Positions 34,130 through 46,211 of a DNA stretch of 64,000 nt are shown here, piece after piece. A model generated the notes under the pieces. That model was given only the letters and a program-made list of their open reading frames with translations, was not told the origin of the DNA and ran no database searches. Every line of letters starts with the position of its first letter. The stretch's first letter is position 1. Source of the stretch: Siphlonurus alternatus (Eukaryota > Arthropoda > Insecta > Ephemeroptera > Siphlonuridae); assembly GCA_949825025.1 (NCBI GenBank), contig OX463779.1:22240816-22304815 (forward strand), in the 5' to 3' direction. Position numbers and translations under genes: made by a program.

Positions 34130-35220
34130 AACCATGATGTAATTATACTATGTTTATGTATTACGCACAAATGACAGAATAAAAACACTTTACGCAAACA
34201 AAAGTTTGTAAATAAAATATATAAATCCTGTTTGAATTTATTTGGTTCACAAGTTATATATGTACTGTACATATAGTAGTATTGGTCAGTTTCTTCATAT
34301 AGATTCAGTGTCATTCAAGATCATAGCTTAATGCTTAATATCTTGGCCTTAAAATAAATATTTATATCTTAACGACTCGTTTGGTCTTTGGCTTTTATAT
34401 TTTGTTATGTCCCATCTTTATAAAAAAAACTGATGTTATTTTTTTAGTTTCGTTTATTGTTGTATTTTTTCTTTGACAAGTCCTCCTATCTTTTAAATAA
34501 ACAGAAAAAGTCAAAAATTAAAAACGTTATATGGAGATTTAATTTTGGCAGAAGGGGTGAAGAAAATCTGAATCTTTGCTGAAATAAAAAAACTTCTTTG
34601 GTTGAAAGTAATTGAACTGAACTTTTAAATAAGGCGTGATAATGATGGGAAACAACAGTTTTAGGGTCTAAAAAAACGTGACTGCGAGAGAAAGACCTTG
34701 GAAATTGTGTAGGTTTTATTTAAAAAAAAGTTTCAAGATTACCATCAACGTATAAACTTTAATTTGGTAATCAATTAAAAATTGAAAAATAACTAATACT
34801 GAATAAAATAATCATTGGATTTTATTAAGAATTGAAATTTATTAAATTTTTCCTTTTCGTGTTTTAATGTCAATCATGATAAGCGAAAAAATTTAAAAAA
34901 AAAAGTATACATATAAAATCAAATTGAAACATTAATAATTGTTGAGACTGCCAGATACAAGAAAAGACTCTCACAAAACAATTTTATTTTTTTTCACTCA
35001 AAAGTTATTTTCTTGATTTTAAATATTGAAAATGGCCTTTATTGCCAAGTCATCAGTTGTTCGTATGTTTCTTCAGTATCAAAGTTTATAGAAATTTTTA
35101 TTTTTAATTAAATATATTAATATTAAATATTATATTCATGTTTATTAAAAGGTTTAACGGTATTAAATTCTTGCTTAACATATTAATAATATCTGGCGTT
35201 ACATCTTGTTAGTTGCGTCA
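34130..35220. other. AT-rich non-coding DNA
   Basis: Nothing recognised; a small GC-richer patch with no clear frame lies at 35220-35340. Confidence 0.5.
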
Positions 35221-35493
35221 AGCGCGAGAGCTGTGTCTGATTAGATGCAGCGGTGGTGGCGTCACAGCTTGACTGATGACTTGGGAGGCTGTGGAACAGA
35301 AGCGACCAACTGCCGCAGAGTGACCCGGCACGATAGTCATTTGTCTTGCTTACTCATTTCACATGAGAAATATACCATTATTCATACGGCTATGTTAATA
35401 AAAACTTATGACAAATTAACCTTATTATATTTGAAACGATATACTTACTAAGCTGAAGAGAAGACTAAATGCTCGCCTTTGTCTGTTTTTTTT

Positions 35494-35498
35494 TTATT

Positions 35499-35577
<79 letters not shown>

Positions 35578-35588
35578 TTTTTTTTTTG
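35494..35588. repeat. (TTTA)n microsatellite
   Basis: About 85 bp of perfect TTTA repeat bordered by T runs. Confidence 0.95.
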
Positions 35589-36199
35589 CAAAATGTTGTT
35601 CTCATTTACATGTTTCCATATTGTGTGTAGTTGTTTACAAAAAATATGGAATTTGTCAAGACATCAAAATACTGTTCTTGTTTAAAAGATACGGATTGAA
35701 GTTCCGTTTCTTTTGTAGATTACTGTACAGTACATAGAATATTAAAAAAATAAAAATTTGTAGCCACACTGAAAAGACGTAATGTATTTAACTATAAATT
35801 TTAATTTATCTCCATGTATGTAGGGAGTAAATCAAGACAACATCATCACTTGAAATGTTATTATATTCAAGTTACCTCAATAAGAATAACATGGGCGTAA
35901 GAAAATTTGCATAATTTAGGCGTACCATTACGTAAATATTTAACAATACTGCGTGGAGAATGTATATTTTTTATATAATTATTAGTTTTATTTCAAAGTT
36001 AAAATTAAAGATATTATCATTAGATCATGGTAAAAAATTATGTAATATATTTATAAAAATAAGAAAAAAAAAATTGTAAACAATACTGGCATGATTGTAC
36101 AAATTTTAATTAAACAATAATTTTATATGGATATAGTATGTCAAATAATTGATGGATTAAATTTAACTGTTAACAAATCTCATTACAAGGCTAGTTGCA

Positions 36200-36345
36200 G
36201 AGAGCCTGCTGTAAAGTCAATTTGGCGTCAATCTTGAGGGTTTCGCAAGAGCCACACAGTATGGAGGCGCAGGCGCACAATTCGCTCTCTCTTTCGCACG
36301 GACTGGATATAATATTATAGCAGCAACGTGGTCCCCTGCTTGCTT
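36200..36345. promoter_or_regulatory. GC islet with NRF1-like GCGCAGGCGCAC
   Basis: An islet in AT-rich DNA with GGCGCAGGCGCAC next to an ATG (plus strand, MEAQAHNSLSLSHGLDIIL then stop). NRF1-type sites mark animal core promoters. Direction unknown. Confidence 0.25.
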
Positions 36346-36659
36346 AGATCGGGTTTATTATATTGTCTGGCACGCTTACCACCTTGGTCTACCTGTTGCT
36401 TATATACCACCATTAGTAGAGTTAAGCGACCGTGTAATCTAAATGGTGGTATTATCATTATTATTATTATTATTATGGTGGTAACGTAAAAACCTCAGCA
36501 CTTTTTTTTTTAAGTCTCATTTTAAAATTTGCCATCTCTTCTATATAATCTTTGTTACACCTCCGCGTCTCAAAGGCAAATGGATCCGAGCTAAGATAAA
36601 ATAACAATGAAACTTCCCCCCCACATGCGATAAACGATATTATTGCTTCTTGCACTCTA

Positions 36660-37430
36660 CAATAAGATAAATCGTTTTATAAATGTAATATTATATAGAT
36701 ATTTTATTATTTTTTATTAACATTATTATGGTATTTAGAAAGTAACAATGGCATTTTATGCTTTATAAACAAAATATAATCGTATCAACACAAAGCACTT
36801 TGTACCTTTTTATTTCATTTTTGCATTATTATTATGTATAGATTTCAATGCGTAGGTTTATATACATTACTTTAAGTTTATCTTTGGGCACTCAAAATAA
36901 ACGTCCCATTAATATTCCTTGGATAGAACAGGCTTATTTTGAGGGTTATATCAAAAGTTGCTCGAATCTAAAATAAGGCACATCGTAATTTTTATACAAA
37001 AAAAATATGTGAACAAAAGTAGCTCGAAAGCCATCTGTATTTACGTTCGTTTGATTCTCAAAACATTGTTATATTAGAATTGCTGTGACCGGCAATACAT
37101 TTTTTAAACTATAAATGGTTCTGAAAATTGTTACACACTTAATATTAATACAACAATTCCTGTCATTTCACCAAAATCTCCTGAAACAATTTATAAAATC
37201 AAAATTTTACTCTTAATATTTTTTTATACATAAAAAAAATCATTAATTTACTACAAATTTTTGTTTCATAAATCTTTACAGTGTTATAATCCAAACAAAT
37301 AAATAATTATTGACAGTTAAAAATTACATCATGATTTCCACAATACATTCTTTGTTTAAACAACAGTTATTTAAAAAGAAAACAAAAGACTAAAAAACAC
37401 TTTTAATTTGTAATGAAAGCAGCAGGATAT
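36660..37430. other. AT-rich non-coding DNA
   Basis: Nothing recognised. It may be the intron before the exon at 37492. Confidence 0.45.
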
Positions 37431-37491
37431 TTTGGTGTTGACATTTTCTCTTACTGTTTTCACTCGATTTTGTCACACACACACACGTAAG

Positions 37492-37616
37492 GTACACCAC
37501 GGAGGCGCTCTGAGCACCGCCGTCACCACCACGACACCAGCGGCAGCTCCGGGAAGACTGAGGCAAATCGCCAGTTGCCTCCCCGCCCGCCGTCAGCTTT
37601 GGAACCACGAGAATAG
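37492..37616 (+). CDS. Probable 3'-terminal coding exon, unidentified gene
   Basis: A pyrimidine-rich tract (TTTTCTCTTACTGTTTTCAC) leads to an acceptor CGTAAG at 37490-37491. The following 125 nt are open in one frame (2 nt of a split codon, then 40 codons) and read TPRRRSEHRRHHHDTSGSSG, then KTEANRQLPPRPPSALEPRE, stop TAG 37614-37616. The peptide is basic, His/Arg- and Pro-rich, typical of a disordered C-terminus. AATAAA follows the stop by 70 nt at 37687-37692, and GC content falls sharply after the stop. Frame, acceptor and poly(A) signal agree, which makes this one of the better host exon calls here. The opposite strand is also open but has no matching signals. Family unknown. Confidence 0.45.
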
Positions 37617-37686
37617 AGGGGGGAAGACCCCACCACTTGCCGACTATAACCACCGATCATCATGAGCACCATCCCAGCACAGCATC

Positions 37687-37692
37687 AATAAA
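37687..37692 (+). terminator. AATAAA poly(A) signal
   Basis: Canonical hexamer 70 nt after the TAG at 37614-37616. Confidence 0.45.
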
Positions 37693-37849
37693 CTGCATTT
37701 ATATTAATATTTGTAGGGTACCATTTTTATTTAACTTTCATGGTCATACTGTTATTATTTATTAATATATTTCTGATTGATTGAATGAAAGAAAAAGTAT
37801 TTAAAGAGAAAGAATAATATTATATAGTATATTATTTAGTTGGTAAGTA

Positions 37850-37938
37850 GAATTTGAACCAATGACCTTCTGTAGTCATTCATATTATATTTTATATTAT
37901 ACTGCATGCTTGTCAGCTATATAATGCTTATTATGTTA
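37850..37938 (-). repeat. Decayed tRNA-derived sequence or SINE head
   Basis: On the minus strand, TATAGCTGACAAGCATGCAG resembles a tRNA A-box/D-arm. About 45 nt later AAGGTCATTGGTTCAAATTC matches a variable-loop/T-arm with a good B-box (GGTTCAAATTC). The acceptor stem does not pair and the middle is AT-rich, so it is not a functional tRNA. Confidence 0.4.
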
Positions 37939-37939
37939 T

Positions 37940-38440
37940 GTTTTTTTTTTTAGTATTAATATAATGATGCAATTTGTGTTGACTTATGTATGCATTTTTT
38001 TAAGTGTCGAGAAAGAAAGTGTACGACTATAGTGACCTGTAGCTATAATATGCAGCATATTATAAGAACTATACATGCATAAAGTTTCTATACATTGCAG
38101 AGCTAACTTCTTGACATTATAGATAATATTTATATATACACCTTGTATTATGTCTCGTCAATAACCATATATATGCAGCAATATATTTGCAATTTCCTAT
38201 CACGATTGAGGCCATATGCACAACTGTTCTGTTAGCAAATACTTTTTTTTAATATTAACTTAGTATATAATTTCATAAAGTTCTTATAAATTATAATTTG
38301 AAATTAATTATTAATCATGAAATTCTATTTTTGTTTCATGTTTTTTTTTTAATAATCAATTAGTTTTAAAAAAGTTGTATACTATTAAAAACGATATCTG
38401 TCGATATAGCAGTAGATTTTGCGGTGCTAAACTGAGCCAT
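37940..38440. other. AT-rich non-coding DNA
   Basis: Nothing recognised. Confidence 0.5.
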
Positions 38441-38454
38441 AAATAAGCTCTTCT

Positions 38455-38560
38455 ATCACATTAGCCACCTGTGCGCGGAGTTTATCACGCGTCCAGTTTA
38501 CCTGATGCCCCGCCCGCTGCATGTACACTCGAGCCCACGCACGCAAACAATGACGTCATG
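38455..38560. promoter_or_regulatory. GC box plus CRE islet
   Basis: GCCCCGCCCGC (38506-38516, Sp-type GC box) lies 35 bp from TGACGTCA (38551-38558) in a short GC-rich patch, without a supported exon. A promoter or enhancer element is possible. Confidence 0.35.
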
Positions 38561-39109
38561 CTTTTGTTTTCGCTGATTGCTTTGACAAAAAAAAAATCTT
38601 CAACTCGATTTAGTTTTTCACTATTAAAGAAGTTTCTGATTGAAGTATAAATTGCTACCGATCACATCCGAAACTCATCAAACAACAACTTTTGAAGCTT
38701 ATATACAAAATAAAGAGTTTAATATAGGGAAACTAACATTACAAAACTATGATATGAAAAAGAAAATATGGGACAAAATGGAAACTTTTTGTTGCTGACT
38801 TTTTTTATGCTATTCTTATCTCAATTTTTATCATGCTTATTAGCATGTTGATCGTTATTTATTTGGAATTTTCCCAATTAGTGTTGAAAACGTTTTTTGG
38901 TCTTATAAACATTGCCCAATTCATTATTTTTTATCGCACTTAAAAATTAAGTGGAAAATAATATTCTTTCAAATTACAATTGAAATTACTATCGAGAATT
39001 ATTTAATATATATGCAGAATTTAAATATTTGAAAATTTAAACTAATGTCAACGATTTAGAATTGAAAAATTAGTTATAATTTTGAATATTGGCAATTAAA
39101 TTGGAGGCA

Positions 39110-39420
39110 ATAATAGCAGCTGGTGTAACCCAAAGAGAGGACGCTGAAAACCAGAAGGGTTATAACGAAAGGTTTATCTCAGGTGTCACTGAAAAGGTTG
39201 TATATGAAGGCAAGTCACGTTGTTTGTGGACCAGGTTTCAACGTCAGTGCGATGTTGTGTAGATAAAGAGGAGAGGAGAAGAGTTCGCCGAAATTTGGCG
39301 CGGTGAGAGAACTCTCTGCTTGAAATGGCATTTACGACTTCCCGAGTTGAGACCGCATGCGCACGTTTGCTTCTGCTGCATCGCTCTCAGCGTATCCTCC
39401 GGCTGTTTGCTCTGCAATTA
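39110..39420. promoter_or_regulatory. E2F/NRF1 islet, promoter candidate
   Basis: A GC-richer 300-bp patch with a perfect E2F-type TTTGGCGC (39294-39301) and GCATGCGCA (39355-39363, NRF1-like). No coding frame is convincing. Confidence 0.3.
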
Positions 39421-39984
39421 GCATCTATAGAGAGCAAGCATGCAAATATTATGACATTCCAATCACATTTACCATTAAATAATTAACATAAAACAGCTGA
39501 TTTGCTCCGAGCATCTTTATAGAAATACATTATTATTAAAAGTAGAAATTATATTATTTATAATAATACAGGAGTGTAATTTGGATACGCAATAATTAAA
39601 TGTGCAAATTATTTAATTGAAGCATTTATATGTTCAAGTAAATTATGCTATACTCAAGTATAAATATTACTTTATTAAATTAATACTATTTACTTTTAAT
39701 ATGAATAAAGATAATTTCTTCATTAATATAATTTCTATTAGCTCACATCTGTGAAATCAATATACATATTTTCTTTTCTTGTTATTAATATCACACATGA
39801 TTTGTTCCGTCATGGTGAACTAAATCTGTCGCGACGCAAAATGCAGTCGAAGGTGTCACGTGCATGTGTATCTTTAAATCAGCTGACATTGATACGCTTT
39901 TGAGGTATTTTTATTGCTGCAGCCTGAAGATTCTCACGACACGATAAGGAAGTATTCCTCGACCTTGCTGGGACCGCAGACCGA

Positions 39985-40019
39985 GGGTTCGAGTCTCGTG
40001 CACCGCGAGATTTGAACCC
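39985..40019. repeat. Inverted pair of tRNA B-box-like sequences
   Basis: GGGTTCGAGTCTCG (39985-39998) faces CGAGATTTGAACCC (40006-40019) across 7 nt; the pairing extends outward with mismatches (GCAGACC/GAGACCGC). Each half is a good B-box on its own strand. No cloverleaf can be folded. Confidence 0.5.
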
Positions 40020-42473
40020 GAGACCGCAAGTATATACGTCATATAGATATTGATATCCACCAATGTTCTAGCTAGCCTTCAATATATTACATATAACATG
40101 TTATATATGTTAGAAATCTGGTGTTATTATGAACGGAATTTAACTGCTATGCTAGAGAACATGGCACCATACTGCTGCAGTAACTTCAGAAGTCCGTATT
40201 ACACGATATACTAGTTTACCATATAAGACAATTTCAACTTCTATTGTGAATTTTGTATACAAGAAATATGCTTACAATTTTCTTAGAACACATTCTAAAT
40301 ATCTTGTAAGTAGAATTCTTGCATTCAATTAAGATTTTACAAGTCACTTGCAAGAAGACATGAAATCTTCTTGTAAAGTAAAATTGTGTAACATAATATC
40401 TATATATAAAACTGTCTATCTTGTAATACCGTCTTTTGTCTTTAAAAAACAAAAACAAAAAAAATCTTGAGTAAGAAGTAACCAAAATAATCTGAAATTC
40501 TTCTCACAAGATTTTGTGATTCGTATAAACTATAAACCGTCATTACATTGAGTTTTTATGAAAGCACTTGATAATTTCTAACTCTACTACAACATCCTTA
40601 TTAAGAATATTTCATGCTATTTATTCGTTATTGCATGCACTGTATCATTATTGCAAGTATCAACATTCGAAAGAACGCATCACCAACACCGACACCAACA
40701 GCTCCAGACTCGGGGTTCGAAACGTCGAGGAGAGTTTCTAAATTTTATTGTATTTCAAATGTTGGTATTGGTATATAATTATATATACAGTGCAATAATC
40801 AGATGGCTAACTAAATAAATCTCAAAATAATTTAATATCGCGTCATCTTGTCAGAAGTAGAATACAAAAACATCTCAATTTCCATACACGATATATATAA
40901 CACACGAAAGTTCACAGGAAATCAGATGTAGTTTGTCAGACGAGATCCACTGTGTCCTCTCCAGTTCAGTCCATGTGACAGGCGAGGTCCTTGCTTCGAG
41001 CCCGCTCGCCCCTCTCTCATCAACGACTGACTGCTCCCCTCAGCAAGCACGGTCCGCAGTGGCCAGACGGCTCACGTCCCTCGCGACTCACTCAATTTCC
41101 CACATTAACTTTTGTCGCACTAGATCATATGTTTTGACAGGATAGAGGAGGACACATGAAACTACTGCTTTGATTTACATTTTGTCTACTGACACATTAT
41201 ATTGATATAATGAAAGCTTATATGAAGTGGTACGGTCCTAATATTTTGCTATCATGTATAAGTGAGGAGCTTATCAAATCTCTATAAGGAGTAATTGTGA
41301 CTCTCCTGATGGTTGTCCTCTAGGGTGAGTCTGGGAGGCAAAGGTTTGCTCATCGTTTGGTCCAAGGAGGCCATGCAGGTGGGGAAGGGGAGGTTAAGGG
41401 GTCTAGGGGTCTGCAGTAGAAAGGGGCCCGCTCCACATTTGCCAAACAGCTCATATAGGCAGCCAGATTACTGTCTCCCATCCCTCTCTTTAGTAGGACT
41501 ATACCACTATTCAACGGTTAAGAGAGCTAACTTTGAAAATGTAAAAACTACATCTTTCACTGTTAAAAAAGTAAAAATATACTATTGATTTTACCACAAG
41601 TTCATACAACAGTTGTGTGACAAACTGATCAATTTTTTTTTTAATTTTTATATACATTTTTTTTAAGTAATAAAAGAAACGTTGTAATTAAAATTTATAA
41701 AACTCTGTATAATTACTTGCAATTTAAGCCAGGATATAACTCAAGCATTAAGAACAAAAAAATGCCGAGTCTAGCGTCTATATATAGGTATAGAACCTAC
41801 CGCAGCAAATTAATAATTACATAGCAAGTGGAGCCTGCTGAACTTTTTATTGTTTAGTCGTGTAATTAAGGTAATAATTTATTAATTTAAAACCATTTTA
41901 GCTTAATTACATCAAATTAAGCAATTTTTTATATCATTACTGCGCAAATTATTTTTACACTATAAATACAGTCATTCTGTTACGCACTATATACCTTACA
42001 GTTTGAGATAATATACTAGTTTTATAAATTAAAACATTAAAAAAAATTAGGTGGCTTATTTACTATAAATATTATTATTTTTAGATTGTAATCTTTGTTA
42101 TTTATTATACAAATTTTATTGTGAAATATACACTCAACAATTTTACTATTTTAAATATTGTGGAACAGATGTTAAAATAAATTATTGAGAAATAAACTTA
42201 TATAACTCTAGTTTGCTTATACACTATTTAAAAAAATATATGATAAAAGGATGAATTAGAGATTTTTTTTTTTTTTTAAGTTTGCTTGGGTCCTCGAGAT
42301 CAGTACGATGGATGATGACACAGCAGATATAACGAGGAACACATGGCGTCCTCGATCCTCCAATACAATTCATTCATTAAGTACCATAATCAGTATTGAA
42401 TTTATACGTTAATGGACCTTACTAACATGTTGACGACGCTGGGAGAGAGTGTGGCGCCTGACCGGCGCTCCAA

Positions 42474-42507
42474 GTCACGTGAGGTGACAATGGAGAGGTC
42501 ACGTGAC
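42474..42507. promoter_or_regulatory. Two GTCACGTGA(C) E-boxes
   Basis: GTCACGTGA (42474-42482) and the perfect palindrome GTCACGTGAC (42498-42507), 24 bp apart, in a GC-rich patch (42430-42545). They match USF/MiT-type sites. TGACGTAA overlaps the second. Confidence 0.4.
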
Positions 42508-42793
42508 GTAACATGTTAGACTGCAAGACACGTCCGAGTTACATCACGACCTTTAACGAAGCGCCGACTAGAATAATGTTGACAATGTCACTACTATATT
42601 GTTGTCGTTTGTATAACAAACTTTTAACACCACCTGGGGTGTGAAACTCACACATTCTTATACCATTGAATTAATAAAATATGTGCAACAATTGTTACGA
42701 TAAACAGATTATACAGACAAATCTTTAAGATAATTTTTATGTTATCATGTATATTTTTATATATTATATGAGTTAAAGATAAAGAGGTGGTCA

Positions 42794-44250
42794 GTCAGTG
42801 GTGAAAGTAAGCCGGTGCGCACCAGTGCACCGCACTGGTAAGACATTTGACGCCAGTGCGGCGCACTGGTAAGACACTGATCGAAATTTACTAAAAAAAT
42901 CAATAATTTTTAATGAAAAAAACAATATTTGCAAGTGTGAACGGATCACATTATAAACCATTATAATCATGCTCAATACATGTTCTTGTACTTTGATTTT
43001 ATTTATCTCACGAAGTTTTAACTTGCACGTATTTTCTTTTAAAGTCAAAATTTTGTACTAAAAAAAAAGTAATTGAAATCCATGTTGAATGTATTTATTT
43101 TACTTTTATTTATATTTTTCATTGGGTAAAAGATAAAATTAAATTGACAATTTGTGATACAAAATTGTTGCATTATAAATAAATAGTAAGTGCTACAGTA
43201 AAACATTATTTTAAAAGACTATGATAAAAAAGTTAATTTTAATATTTTTCTCACAAACGCCTAGCTTTTTTTTTATTGGCGCGCGAGCCTGAGAACACAT
43301 TTATTTATTATGTAATTTTTTTAAATTTTTTTAATCAAAGAATTTTTTATATATTATATATTTTTTAAATATCTGTAGGTTTACTGCTTACTGGGTTTAC
43401 TATTTTATCTTCAATTTTCCTATAAATTGGTAGTCGTTATCACTTTTTTAAAATTGTAACCTTTTTGGAATTTTTTTATTAAATTAATTTTTGAGACACT
43501 TTAAACGATAATTTAATTATTTAAAAAAATGTATCATTTATTAAATTAATTAAATTTATAGAATATTCTAAATTGTGAAACAGTTCATTAAAATATTTTT
43601 ATTGTATTAACACTGCTGCTAGACATAGACAACTTGTTTGCGATTTTTTTTCATATTAAAAGTTATGTTTTAATTTTCATTAGCCAGCACAGATATTTTT
43701 GAATATTTTTTTATCATGCAATTTAATATGCGACACTACATTTTTTTTTTAATCGGTTAAATGTTTGAATAATTATTTAATTTTACTTATTTTGTGGGAT
43801 TTTCAATATTTTTTCTGGAAAAACGGCTCCGTAAAAAAATATTTTATTTTTAAATCGAAAATTCATTAATGAATTTATGATAGATTACGTACGTATTTTT
43901 TAATTGGTACCATAGTTCAAGTAAAGTTTAAGTAAAAAGCTGTTTTCTGTGCCAAAATTTTGCATATTAAACGCCTCCGAAACACCAACTTTGGGAAATT
44001 TTTGGTTTTCATTTCTTAATTAATAGAGGGCAGGTTTTAAAATATTTTTAGAAAATAAATTCTTTAAAAAAATGCAATCGCTCACTCTATTTAAAAAATT
44101 AATTATAAATCAATTTTAGTGCAACTTTCAATTAAAAAAAATAAGCCACGCCCCTTTTTCCCAAAAAATCGTGCCTCCGGCGGGGGTTTGGGCCCTTCAG
44201 GCCTCTATCTGAAGCGCACTGGTAAGAATTTGAAACTACTTTCACCACTG
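42794..44250. mobile_element. 1.46 kb non-autonomous hAT-like element
   Basis: Termini CAGTGGTGAAAGTA (from 42796) and its inverted match TACTTTCACCACTG (ending 44250) are typical hAT-type ends. GGTGGTC flanks both (42786-42792, 44251-44257), consistent with an imperfect 8-bp duplication offset by two bases on the left. Subterminal copies of GCGCACTGGTAAGA occur twice at the left and once at the right, as expected for transposase-binding repeats. The interior is AT-rich, encodes nothing recognisable, and carries a diverged copy of the TTAA/AGTAGAG MITE near its right end. The classification is good; the exact left base is uncertain. Confidence 0.7.
43910..44090. mobile_element. Diverged half-copy of the AGTAGAG MITE
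   Basis: CCTCCGAAACACCAACTTTGGG, GGTTTTCATTTC and AGAGGGCAG, ending in GCAATCGCTCACTCTAT at 44090 next to TTAA (44091-44094), match the right half of the element at 4318-4626. The left inverted arm is not evident, so it is truncated or decayed. Confidence 0.6.
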
Positions 44251-44519
44251 GGTGGTCTTAATTAACTTGTCTAAAATCTCCAACACAGATTTAAATTTCA
44301 ACAATGGCACTAGTCTACCACATCAATATATTGACTCACTAAAAAACAATGCCTATTTGTGTTGAAATTCGATCTTGTAAACTTAAACTCAACATCAAGT
44401 GTCTGAAAATATCAAATTTCTGTCCTCTTTTCTGAGTAGTTATATACTAAAATAAAAACGTAAAAAGTATTCCATTTTGTTTTAAAAATGTACTTAAATT
44501 AATTTGCATCAAATTTAGA

Positions 44520-46196
44520 ATCAAAACAGTGAAAACGGCAAAACTTGACAAAAACAAAACTTTTAATTTTAGCTCGATCATACTTAAAACACCTGAAACC
44601 ATGTAATTGGACCCTAGGAGTTCAAATATGAAGGAATTTTGAAGATTCAATCACAAACAAAAATGCCGGATTTTGAGGCCTTAAACTTCAAAACAGTGAA
44701 AACGGCAAAACATGACAAAACTAAAACTTTTAATTTTAGCTCGATCATGATTAAAACACCTGACGTCATGTAATTGGACCCTAGGAGTTTGAATATAAAG
44801 AATTTTGAAGATTCAATCACAAACAAAAAAGCCGGATTTTGAGGCCTTAAACTTCAAAACAGTGAAAACGGCAATACTTGACAAAACCAAAACTTTTAAT
44901 TTTAGCTCGATCATGCTGAAAACACCTGACGTCATGTAATTGGACCCTAGGAGTTTGAATATGAAGGAATTTTGAAGATTTAATCACAAACAAAAAAGCC
45001 GGATTTTGAGGCCTTAAATTTCAAAACAGTGAAAACGGCAAAACTTGACAAAACCAAAACTTCTAACTTTAGCTCGATCATGATTAAAACACTTGACGTA
45101 ATGTAACTGGACCCTAGGAGTTCAAATATGAAGGAATTTTGAAGATTCAATCACAAACAAAAAAGCTGGATTTTGAGGCCTTAAACTTCAAAACAGTGAA
45201 AACGGCAAAAATTGACAAAACCAAAACTTTTAATTTTAGCTCGATCATGCTGAAAACACCTGACATCATGTAATTTGACCCTGGGAGTTTGAATATGAAA
45301 GAATTTTGAAGATTCAATCACAAACAAAAAAGCCGGATTTTGAGGCCTTAAACTTCAAAACAGTGAAAACGGTAAAACTTGACAAAACCAAAACTTCTTA
45401 TTTTAGCTCGATCATGCTGAAAACACCTGACGTCATGTAATTGGACCCTAGGAGTTTGAATATGAAGGAGTTTTGAAGATTCAATCACAAACAAAAAAGC
45501 CGGATTTTGAGGCCTTAAACTTCAAAACAGTGAAAACGGCAAAACTTGACAAAACCAAAACTTCTAATTTTAGCTCGATCGTGCTGAAAACATCTGACGT
45601 CATGTAATTGGACTCTAGGAGTTCAAATATGAAGGAATTTTGAATATTCAATAACAAACAAAAAAGCCGGATTTTGAGGCCTTAAACTTCAAAACAGTGA
45701 AAACGGCAAAACTTGACAAAACCAAAACTTCTAATTTTAGCTCGATCGTGCTGAAAACACCTGACATCATGTAATTTGACCCTGGGAGTTTGAATATGAA
45801 AGAGTTTTGAAGATTCAATCACAAACAAAAAAGCCGGATTTTGAGGCCTTAAACTTCAAAACAGTGAAAACGGTAAAACTTGACAAAACCAAAACTTCTT
45901 ATTTTAGCTCGATCATACCGAAAACACCTGAAACCATGTAATTGGACCCTAGGAGTTCAAATATAAAGGAATTTTTAATATTCGATAACAAACAAAAAAG
46001 CCGGATTTTGAGGCCTTAAACTTCAAAGCAGTGAAAACGGCAAAACTTAACAAAACCAAAACTTCTAATTTTAGCTCGATCGTGCTGAAAACATCTGACG
46101 TCATGTAATTGGACTCTAGGAGTTCAAATATGAAGGAATTTTGAATATTCAATAACAAACAAAAAAGCCGGATTTTGAGGCCTTTAACTTCAAAAG
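44520..46196. repeat. Ten-copy 167-bp satellite array
   Basis: The marker TCAAAACAGTGAAAACGGCA recurs at about 44521, 44688, 44856, 45021, 45188, 45355, 45522, 45689, 45856 and 46023, with the array ending at 46196: period 167 bp, ten units. Each unit carries CTGACGTCATG or a variant, so five units hold a perfect CRE palindrome. Variants recur every third unit (501 bp) from about 45.2 kb. Long minus-strand frames inside are by-products of the periodicity. TTAATTT(AG)GCATCA borders both ends (44499-44511, 46197-46211). Confidence 0.95.
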
Positions 46197-46211
46197 TTAA
46201 TTTAGGCATCA

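Noticed and set aside
39930..40020. Functional tRNA gene ending in GGTTCGAGTCTC
   Set aside because: The acceptor stem does not pair and T-stem pairing is incomplete; only the B-box is good.
40933..41145. 70-codon plus-strand frame in a GC-rich patch
   Set aside because: No ATG with support, no convincing splice pair, and more than one frame open; kept only as an unassigned GC islet.
44520..46196. CRISPR-like array
   Set aside because: The whole 167-bp unit is repeated with no unique spacers, and the context is eukaryotic.
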